Source: a virus. Taken from it: a DNA stretch of 25,771 nucleotides. The position numbers were made by a program, and so were the translations under genes. The stretch spans positions 1 to 25,771 of the IMG/VR virus record IMGVR_UViG_3300009136_000032; one strand, given 5' to 3'. Positions 7,201 through 13,546 of this stretch are shown here, in pieces. Below the pieces are notes generated by a model. That model was given only the letters and a program-made list of their open reading frames with translations. It was not told the DNA's origin and did not search any database. How positions within the stretch are numbered: position 1 is the stretch's first letter; each line of letters begins with the position of its first letter.

Positions 7201-10200
7201 ACGTTTTCTTTCCTGTACCTGCTTACGAGCTTCAGTAAGTTTCTCCTGTACACTTTCACTTGTTCGTGTACCAACACTTCTTTGGAACTCCACCTGAAGC
7301 ATAGCTTGTTTAGTGGTTAGATAGTTTCCGTCACCTTCTTTTAAATACTCAGGTTGTTTCTTTAAGAACTCTATAGTTTGGTCAGCTATCTGTTGCTCTG
7401 TTAGCTTAACCTTTTTTCTTTTGTTAGACTTGATTAACTTTTGCTCGAAAGCTTTTGTTCTTTTGTATAGTCTTAATCCTGATTTGAATCCACCTGTTAG
7501 ACTACCAAAAGTTTTTGGAAGAGTCTTGAATAAATCTACATCCACCTCCATCATTCTGTTAACTAACTTGGCAGGATACTTTTTTATTCTTACTAAGAAA
7601 TCTTTAGTAACCTCATCTCTAAAGTTGTCTTCTCTTGCAGCTGTAACATAGTCAAATATCTCTTGCTCTTGCTGCTCTCTACCTCTACTAGGTTTAGCAG
7701 ATTCCTGTAAAGCTTTGGCATCATCCCATTCAGTAACATATGGTGCTTTTTCTAGCTTGGGTTTAACACTTTCAAACGTACCTACTCGTTCAGTTATAGT
7801 TTGTCTGTTACCACCATCATAAACCATGGCAACAACATCAGGCTCTCCATTATTAAAAGCCTTGAATGTTTCTTTACTCCATCCATCAGGTGCAAACTCA
7901 TTGTTCCACTTAACTTTAGCAGCAGGAACAAAACCAAAATCAGCATAATACTTTGTGAGAACTGTATCGTAATGGTCTAAAGAAGTAGCTCCTTCTTTTA
8001 TTGCTGTAACTATTAACTGAGGAACTCTACCTTTTCCTTTTCCACTAGAGAACACAGAAATTATATCGCCATCTGCTGTAATAGCAAGACCTGCTTTTCC
8101 ATCTGCTGTTAAAAATAATCTTGAGTTTTCGTATTCAGATACAGGGTAAACAAATACACTTGCTGCGTATTTATTATTCTTTGTAGAGTCAGTAATTGAT
8201 TTGTGAAATAATTCAGCGTCATTAGTTTCATAAAACTCTGTGTCCAACACAGCTTTATCGCCTAATCTTTTTTCTAAATCCTGAGCTTCCTTTTGACTAA
8301 GAGATATAGTTTGTACTACGGTATCATCTCTAACAACTCTGTCGCTTCTTCCAACGTCATATCGGGATTTTCCTTTAATGTCGATTGAGCTACCCTTTCG
8401 TGTACGGTCAGCTTCGTTCTCGGAACGGATAACAGTTCTTCTCTTGTCTTGTATTTCATCCTGCAAATTTAGTTTATTATTTTTAGTTTCTCTACCTCTT
8501 GGCTTAATATTTATTTCTTCTGTCACAGTTTCAAATAAGGGCGGCTTAGATTGTGCAACTAAACTCCCTGCATTGGCTTTGCCTAATACTAATATATCCT
8601 CATTGATTGGATTCTCTTTGAACTTAGTTTTGTTTGTAACAGTTAAATGTGTATATGTTCTATCCTTTAACTCTAGGTCTCTAAATTCTTTTTGATAAGA
8701 CCTATCCTCAGAAAATTGTTCTCGAACTCTTTGGTCTCGTTCTTCGGTTTTTGTTTTATCAACCATTAACGTATCCGGCATATACTGTTGTAGCGTAGTG
8801 TTGATATCATATAGTCCATCTAATATCACAGCTGTGTTAGGTTCAGCAGGAACTTTACCCACAAAAAATGGGTGAGTAAAACCTTTGTCTTGAATACTTT
8901 CTACTAGTTTTTTAGTATTTTTTGGTACGACATATGTAAATCCTCCAACAAGAAAACCTCCCTTGTTTTCTTTTAAAAATTTCTTTCCTAATAAAGCTTG
9001 GTCTCCATACCTTAAAGTAAACTCTTGTGTATTAATATTTATATTGCTGAAGGCTTTTTTCCAAGGGGCGTTTTTATCCATTCTCATACCATTTCTAGCA
9101 GGTATAACTCCTGTTATAAAGAATCTCCTTTTGTCAAAGCTTTCCTTCTTCATTAACTCTACAAATTCTTTTTGATTTACAGAGCTAGGGTCAATGATAG
9201 CATCTCTTGTTTCTTTCTTTAACTTACCTTTCATCTTCTTAACAACATATTCAGAAAGATTTTTAGAATACTCCGCATAATCTTGTGGATTCTTTTTTTG
9301 CATCTCAGTTATGGCATCAAAGAAATATTCACTACCATACATATTACCATACATAGCGTCAGGTGTTTGTATCATTATAAGTACACCCACTCTGTCTCCT
9401 GTCTTGTAAGCCTTCTTAAGCTTGTTCATGTTTTTAGTAGCAGCAGTTTCGTCTAATGAAGCAAATCCAACTCCATTCTGCATGTTTTCTGATAGTAACG
9501 AATAACCAAACCCACCATCTAATACTTGTCCTGTTTCCTTAACTTTTCCTAGCTTACTAGCATCTGATGTAATTGCATAAACGTTACCATCGTGAAGATT
9601 TACAAAATCATTGAGTGTCATTTCATTGTAATTACCAACCCTGTCTTCTGTATATACCCTTGTCTCCCTACCTCTTGGTTTAATAGGCTGAGCATCAGGG
9701 TTTATGGCAACAGGTACACCTGTCTCACTATATGGTGAAGATTTCTTTAGAATCTTTAAGTCATTGGTAAATATCTCTTGACCTGTGGCTACCTTATCTG
9801 CTAGGGTGTTTAATAGTTCTACAACTTGCGTGTCGTCTTCGGTTACTATTTTTCCTATGTCAATAAACTTGTCTAGTCCTAGCTTTTTAGCTGTAGTTTT
9901 TAGGAAAGTTATAATTGCATTTTGTTCCGGTGCATTTAAAGTCTCATATCTACTTGCCATTAAGCCAAATAGCTCTGCCAATCTCTCCTCATTTTGTACG
10001 GTAGCACCTTGTTCTGCATATTGTTTAGCAAACGCATTGGCTCTTCTAAAAAGCATAGAGTTTTTAGGTGAAGCTTTCATGATAGCACTAGTCATTGTCT
10101 GAACAGCATCAGCAACATTTTTTTCTCCTAGCTTTTGAAATAGCACAGCGTGAAATGCCTCGTGAGCTACGGTGATTTCATTAGCCTTATTCATGTCAAG

Positions 10201-13200
10201 GTGAATAGTGTTGGTATCAAAGTCATAGAACCCTCTACCCTCTCTTTGAGTAGCCTTTTTAAATTGTGCCGATGACTCATGCATAACTATCTTAGTCTTA
10301 ACATTTTTAGCTAAAGACTGAGCTGCATTTACTGCCTTGTTTATGACCTTGTTACGCATAGAACGTTGTTCATTGGTCAGCTTTTTTCTACTCTTTCCTT
10401 TTCTGTTAAAGAATAAATTTTCTTCTACCTGTTCTTCTGCTTGTTCTTCAGGGGATGTTGCAGGGTCTTCTCCAAACCTTTCTTGAATATCTTCTTGCTC
10501 CTCTAAAGAAATGTCAGAGTCTGCCTCTACAGCAGGGTCTGTTTTTGTTTTACTCTTGGAGTTTATGTCAGGTATACTTTGCTCAGCTTCAGTTGCTGCT
10601 TCTTGCTCTGCAGCAGCAAGGACTGTAATGTTTTCTAATTGCTCATTAATATTTTTTATTCTTTCTTTTTGCTTTACCACTAACTCAGGGGCTTTACCTA
10701 CTATCTCAGACTCTAACCCTTGCTTCTCCATTAGTAAACTTAGTGCTACACGTTGTTGTTGTACTGTAAAGTCAACAGGTATTGATGGAGCTAAGCCTTC
10801 AAGTTTATTAAAAGTCTCTAGCATTGAATCAGCATCCTTTTGTGTAAGAGCATCTGTTTTATCTGCTACCCTTTGCTTTAAATTAGTAACAAACATTTTT
10901 TTATACTGAGGGTCTTGTAACATCCCTTGAAACATTTCAAATGCCTCATCAGAAACCATGCTTAAGTCTTCAGGATTGTTTGCCATGACGCTTATAGCAG
11001 TAGGTATAGCCATAATTTTACCACCTAACATTTCTAGATATCCTTGGTACATAACCTCTGAGAAAAATTCTCCTACTGAATCAGCAGTATCAAACATCTC
11101 ACCTTCAACACCATCCATGTTACGTTTGTATGTATTATATACCATCTCAGCAGTCTGCTCACCTATAGATTGTAGTGCTCCTGTTTCAAATTCTGCAGCA
11201 CCACCGGCTAGTACGGTTAATCCTCCCTTAGTTAAGGTACGACGCCATCCCTTACCCATTAGATTATTAAGGTCTTGTCTTACAAACTGAGCAAAAGTAC
11301 TAGTTCCTGCTGTAGGGTTGACTGCTCTGACTTTTGCAAACTTAGATATAGCCCTTGCAGCTAAGCTATTAACTAAACCACTAGAGTTAAGTATGTTTCT
11401 AAAACCTATGTCCTCCAATACAGCAGTAACAATTGCAACAGGCACAGCTACAGCTCTTTGCTCATCCAAATCTATGTTGTCAAAGTTAGGATTGTTAGCC
11501 ATCTTATTCATCTGTGCCTCACTAGACTGAGCCATTAACCTTAATACTCTTGTGGCTTTGTTGTTAGCTTTCCTATTCTTTAATAATTTTTTACCTAGTT
11601 GAGGACCATACTTTGCAGTAAGTTGTGCGGCTTTTGTAGGACCTGATTTTACAATAGTTAAAAATGCAGGAACAGAGTACATTACACCATGAAATGCTTT
11701 CTGTATATCGTTACCACTATTTTTTATTGCCTTTCTATAAGCTTTCTGACCATCTGTTTCTTGACCCACATAGGTGCTAAAAAATTCTCTAAACTTATCA
11801 CGAGTTCCTTCCTCTAAATCCATCTGTGAAACCACGCCTGTGTACCTGTTTCTATTAAAAGCTCCACCCATGGCAGCACTCTTCGCTTTCTCGTAGTCAG
11901 TTATTGTTTCAGAAACCATTATATCGTCCCTGCCTTTCATTAATGAGGACACTTCTGTATCCTCGTATTCTCTTACAGCCTTAGTTGCTACGTCTTCATA
12001 TATGCTTTCAGTTAAAGAATGTAAATCATCTCCATCTGCGTTCTCAATATTTTCTAATACAACTTGTAAATCATTTGGATTAAATTCCGACAACAACCCC
12101 TTAAGTTTCTTTTGGTCTATTACATCAAGTTCTTTTTTAGCAAGCAAACTTTTCAGTTCAATAAGTTCATTAATGAACTTAAGCTCATCATCATTATCTA
12201 CAAGAGTCAATACGTTAAAACCATCTAAATTAAATCCTTCTATATTGTTTGTTAGCTGTGCAACTGCATAATCTACGTGCTCATCTGCTGCAAACCTGCT
12301 CTCAGATGCATCAAAGTTTTTAAGCTTAGGTGCAACAAAAGAACCTATCTCTTCTAAAAATCCACTAGCAATACCACCAATCCCTTCTAAAAATGAATTG
12401 CCAAGACGTTCTATCGCTAAACCCTTATCACCTGATGTGTTTCGCATTAAGGTATATTCACCTACCATCTCATCAAGCTGTGCTCCTTTTGTTACAAAAG
12501 ATTTCTGCTTATTAATTAAACTAGTTCGAGCAGAATCTAATACCTTAGAGGCTTCTTGGTATTCTTGATATAGTGGATTATTAAGTAGCTCGTCTGCATT
12601 TTTTCCTGCAAAAGATTGTTGATAAATCCTAGATAGTCTTAGTTTTTCTGCTGAATAATTTCTAACATCATCTGAAAATCTATCAACCTGAGTATTAAAC
12701 AAAGTATTAAGCTTTACAAGCTGCTCTTTGTTTTGAATTTTGTTTAAATATTCTTGTTCGTTTTTTGAGGCTTGGTTAAACGCCTCTATTGATGCTTTCT
12801 TATTCTTAATTAGAAACTGACGAAGCTCTTCAGCTCTACCCTTGGCTCCTATCTCTAATGCGTCTGCAAAAGGCAAACCAAAAGCATCTAATGGTACTGT
12901 TAACTCCTCACCATTGGCAGACTTAACCACCATCTTATCTCCAATCCCTGCCTCTTCAAAATCAAAACCATACTGATTGAATTTGTAATTCATCTCACCA
13001 ACTACCTCGCCCTCTTCTCTATCTCCTGTTAGTTCAGAATCAATTGAGTTGACGTTGGCAATAAATACATTTTCTCCTAAGTCTTTATTATAATTATCAC
13101 CTAAAATAGAAGTTGCAAAGGGGTCTGAGGAATCAAAGCTATCCTTTGTAAGATAGGACTCCGATGAAGTATCGCCTTGAGAATAACCTGAAGGTAATTC

Positions 13201-13533
13201 CCCATCTCCTTCTGTCTGTGGTTGAGGAAATAGTTCGTTTGGAACTTCCTGTGGAAGCTCCGGGTCTGTCTCGAATGGATTTTTTTTTTCAGGTACACCT
13301 GCATTAGGATTTATAGCAGAAGTGCTTACATCCACAGGCTCAGGTGTAGTTTCAAAACTATAGGTACTATCAAAAACATCTCTAGATTTAGTGAACAAAC
13401 CCTCTGAAGTTACCACTCCAAAAACTTTATCTCTATAAGATTCGTTTTGATACTCCTGTTGAAATACTTCAAAAGATTTTGTAAAAAAACCTTCGCTAAT
13501 TAAAACGTCATATAACTTTTTTAATTCGTCCAT
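4201..13533 (-). CDS. Giant multidomain (polyvalent-type) virion protein with zincin protease and GNAT-like domain
   Basis: A 3110-aa protein and the largest gene here. Features in order are: a tandem SEG[FL]FTKS repeat (7-61); an acidic, Pro-rich linker (about 62-150); a small beta-rich segment (about 150-250); a long hydrophobic helical region (about 610-850); an acidic linker; a zincin metalloprotease (about 1050-1250) with HEAFH at 1124-1128 and a likely third ligand in NEERLAELFG (1181-1190); an unassigned domain (about 1295-1670); a GNAT-like domain (about 1780-1905); helical, coiled-coil-rich sequence; a C-terminal helical region (about 2530-2960) with hydrophobic stretches near 2898-2961; and an Arg-rich tail (3090-3110). 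KP(S)RGRE motifs at 1285, 1677 and 1947 sit between domains. No DxDGD RNA-polymerase motif is present, unlike the giant virion proteins of many crAss-like phages. Position at the end of the virion operon suggests an internal protein injected with the DNA. Start ATG 13533 lies 13 nt after the previous stop. Confidence 0.88.
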   Translation of the reverse strand: MDELKKLYDVLISEGFFTKSFEVFQQEYQNESYRDKVFGVVTSEGLFTKSRDVFDSTYSFETTPEPVDVSTSAINPNAGVPEKKNPFETDPELPQEVPNELFPQPQTEGDGELPSGYSQGDTSSESYLTKDSFDSSDPFATSILGDNYNKDLGENVFIANVNSIDSELTGDREEGEVVGEMNYKFNQYGFDFEEAGIGDKMVVKSANGEELTVPLDAFGLPFADALEIGAKGRAEELRQFLIKNKKASIEAFNQASKNEQEYLNKIQNKEQLVKLNTLFNTQVDRFSDDVRNYSAEKLRLSRIYQQSFAGKNADELLNNPLYQEYQEASKVLDSARTSLINKQKSFVTKGAQLDEMVGEYTLMRNTSGDKGLAIERLGNSFLEGIGGIASGFLEEIGSFVAPKLKNFDASESRFAADEHVDYAVAQLTNNIEGFNLDGFNVLTLVDNDDELKFINELIELKSLLAKKELDVIDQKKLKGLLSEFNPNDLQVVLENIENADGDDLHSLTESIYEDVATKAVREYEDTEVSSLMKGRDDIMVSETITDYEKAKSAAMGGAFNRNRYTGVVSQMDLEEGTRDKFREFFSTYVGQETDGQKAYRKAIKNSGNDIQKAFHGVMYSVPAFLTIVKSGPTKAAQLTAKYGPQLGKKLLKNRKANNKATRVLRLMAQSSEAQMNKMANNPNFDNIDLDEQRAVAVPVAIVTAVLEDIGFRNILNSSGLVNSLAARAISKFAKVRAVNPTAGTSTFAQFVRQDLNNLMGKGWRRTLTKGGLTVLAGGAAEFETGALQSIGEQTAEMVYNTYKRNMDGVEGEMFDTADSVGEFFSEVMYQGYLEMLGGKIMAIPTAISVMANNPEDLSMVSDEAFEMFQGMLQDPQYKKMFVTNLKQRVADKTDALTQKDADSMLETFNKLEGLAPSIPVDFTVQQQRVALSLLMEKQGLESEIVGKAPELVVKQKERIKNINEQLENITVLAAAEQEAATEAEQSIPDINSKSKTKTDPAVEADSDISLEEQEDIQERFGEDPATSPEEQAEEQVEENLFFNRKGKSRKKLTNEQRSMRNKVINKAVNAAQSLAKNVKTKIVMHESSAQFKKATQREGRGFYDFDTNTIHLDMNKANEITVAHEAFHAVLFQKLGEKNVADAVQTMTSAIMKASPKNSMLFRRANAFAKQYAEQGATVQNEERLAELFGLMASRYETLNAPEQNAIITFLKTTAKKLGLDKFIDIGKIVTEDDTQVVELLNTLADKVATGQEIFTNDLKILKKSSPYSETGVPVAINPDAQPIKPRGRETRVYTEDRVGNYNEMTLNDFVNLHDGNVYAITSDASKLGKVKETGQVLDGGFGYSLLSENMQNGVGFASLDETAATKNMNKLKKAYKTGDRVGVLIMIQTPDAMYGNMYGSEYFFDAITEMQKKNPQDYAEYSKNLSEYVVKKMKGKLKKETRDAIIDPSSVNQKEFVELMKKESFDKRRFFITGVIPARNGMRMDKNAPWKKAFSNININTQEFTLRYGDQALLGKKFLKENKGGFLVGGFTYVVPKNTKKLVESIQDKGFTHPFFVGKVPAEPNTAVILDGLYDINTTLQQYMPDTLMVDKTKTEERDQRVREQFSEDRSYQKEFRDLELKDRTYTHLTVTNKTKFKENPINEDILVLGKANAGSLVAQSKPPLFETVTEEINIKPRGRETKNNKLNLQDEIQDKRRTVIRSENEADRTRKGSSIDIKGKSRYDVGRSDRVVRDDTVVQTISLSQKEAQDLEKRLGDKAVLDTEFYETNDAELFHKSITDSTKNNKYAASVFVYPVSEYENSRLFLTADGKAGLAITADGDIISVFSSGKGKGRVPQLIVTAIKEGATSLDHYDTVLTKYYADFGFVPAAKVKWNNEFAPDGWSKETFKAFNNGEPDVVAMVYDGGNRQTITERVGTFESVKPKLEKAPYVTEWDDAKALQESAKPSRGREQQEQEIFDYVTAAREDNFRDEVTKDFLVRIKKYPAKLVNRMMEVDVDLFKTLPKTFGSLTGGFKSGLRLYKRTKAFEQKLIKSNKRKKVKLTEQQIADQTIEFLKKQPEYLKEGDGNYLTTKQAMLQVEFQRSVGTRTSESVQEKLTEARKQVQERKRGAKSLQKAKAAVRNFIRKSLPSDIYTRSEVMSLVRKVTNATEANIENIFDEVLEFVNVKNNTRLEKKIKDILNGKYETTVAGRKKGSKISLEVKERIERIAKDRLAPTATAEEVEAENQRLTEEFNAIDGKKNLTEGDYSRAVDIQVLINLNNSLLMENNDVNKTGSLDVAATILEEMVSEGRSELKQQLEDAHKKYNDDASVAYEEVTGQKVDLNDKSEQEGIDLSNKKLLNEKRNKTKSVIKKFLNTLSTNVTKFFNETEALDGLMDLVSKLPGEMFGGRLQTMVTGRVDSSSRMYKQRMMQQEEIVAKKFEELFGKKWRNKVRAFNKQEVAYVLDPNEVSQAEEAFNNDPSLKNKLNLKEVLLKNETKMSQNEMLYYYNLYKDPANRGSFEATFGKDYARIMEEIESKIDDSLKEFGDWQVNEFYPSLYSHYNETYKALYRTNMPWNRYYSGMIYRNDTQGNPVEQEPLDLLSQKSIMNTSVGTASTKARVQNNLPIRKMNSMNVMSTYLRDMEYFAAYGETIRDIHKMFNNKNVRTAIEAVHGEYVNRLINNMIGKIANNGVRNNPADRFINKMQNAFIFSRIGLNPTVMIKQLTSMITYANDIGVRNWLKYSLKTIPQMKSVFKEMSKNSVYMQDRNNQSITRVIESYSKEGMVEMVPNQYWDNYVNFIMYTTKFGDKAAIYLGGAPNYLYYKAQAKKRGLTEEQAQQEAIIKFEKDTKRTQQSMDLQDKDFYQTSGAIQRGLNMFLTTPKQYLRKEIQSTRNLYRKLKAWDRNAGKGTLGQNLRTFITYHFVAPALFQYVALGLPGLLRGKRDDDDEDMLRAMLIGNLNALFIVGEVISGTADLVQGKPYAGESVRSLAPLMQLQRLTKLAKRAMDTKDAKKKKDALEKLYVELAATPGLPAIQIHRFIKNIDNLGKGNDVGKDLLRLLNFSDYVISGPKNKKSSSSGPSVQEMNAQYYKEQERKKKQAETLSRRRRPASNRRTRPTRRRRTN
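4204..4266 (-). other. Arg-rich C-terminal tail of the giant protein
   Basis: The last 21 residues (3090-3110) carry eleven or so Arg and no acidic residue, with the pattern SRRRRPASNRRTRPTRRRRT. Such a tail is expected to bind nucleic acid or acidic membranes. It contrasts with the acidic linkers near the N-terminus and the DDDDED patch close to residue 2927. Confidence 0.75.
7675..7695 (-). other. RGRE linker motif, copy 3
   Basis: Encodes KPSRGRE at residues 1947-1953 of the giant protein. It is the same motif with one inserted Ser, placed after the GNAT-like domain and before the helical second half of the protein. Confidence 0.72.
7819..8196 (-). other. GNAT-like acyltransferase domain within the giant protein
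   Basis: Residues about 1780-1905. The segment GLAITADGDIISVFSSGKGK, followed by an Ala-rich helix, SLDHYDTVLTKYYADFGF and VKWNNEFAPDGW, matches the GNAT-like fold seen in large phage and mobile-element polyvalent proteins. There the GxG loop binds the acyl-CoA pyrophosphate and the YY..FGF region forms the last strand-helix unit. Target unknown. It sits between the second and third RGRE motifs. Confidence 0.72.
8488..8505 (-). other. RGRE linker motif, copy 2
   Basis: Encodes KPRGRE at residues 1677-1682 of the giant protein. Copy 1 and copy 2 share IKPRGRET exactly if the preceding Ile and following Thr are counted. It lies in a charged linker before the GNAT-like domain. Confidence 0.75.
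9664..9681 (-). other. RGRE linker motif, copy 1
   Basis: Encodes KPRGRE at residues 1285-1290 of the giant protein. It lies just after the zincin domain and before the unassigned domain at about 1295-1670. The flanking residues are Pro-rich and polar, consistent with an exposed linker. Confidence 0.75.
9784..10386 (-). other. Zincin-like metalloprotease domain within the giant protein
   Basis: Residues about 1050-1250. Sequence visible: a strand NTIHLDM upstream, then the zinc-binding helix AHEAFHAVLFQ (HExxH at 1124-1128), then NEERLAELFG about 55 residues later, where Glu1183 or Glu1187 can be the third ligand as in gluzincin-type enzymes. Zincin domains are known in large phage polyvalent proteins. 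Here it could cleave host proteins after injection or process the giant protein itself; neither is shown by the sequence. Confidence 0.8.
13351..13515 (-). repeat. N-terminal tandem SEG[FL]FTKS repeat in the giant protein
   Basis: Residues 7-34 and 37-61 of the giant protein are two copies of one roughly 30-residue unit: LYDVLISEGFFTKSFEVFQQ and VFGVVTSEGLFTKSRDVFDS. The SEG motifs start 30 residues apart (Ser13 and Ser43). The unit probably forms a small helical module at the extreme N-terminus, possibly a packaging or docking signal. The function is inferred only from its terminal position and duplication. Confidence 0.8.
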
Positions 13534-13546
13534 TTATTTGTCTATG

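Noticed and set aside
10511-10909. Open frame on the plus strand inside the giant gene (and several similar ones at 6212, 8378, 9785, 10958)
   Set aside because: Antisense shadow of a long AT-rich gene: biased Ser/Phe/Cys composition, no domain, no leader, no gap in the coding frame on the other strand.
4201-13533. DNA-dependent RNA polymerase motif (DxDGD) in the giant protein, as in crAss-like giants
   Set aside because: All DGD-like strings were inspected (for example NADGDD, TADGDI); none has the required Asp spacing or surrounding polymerase sequence.
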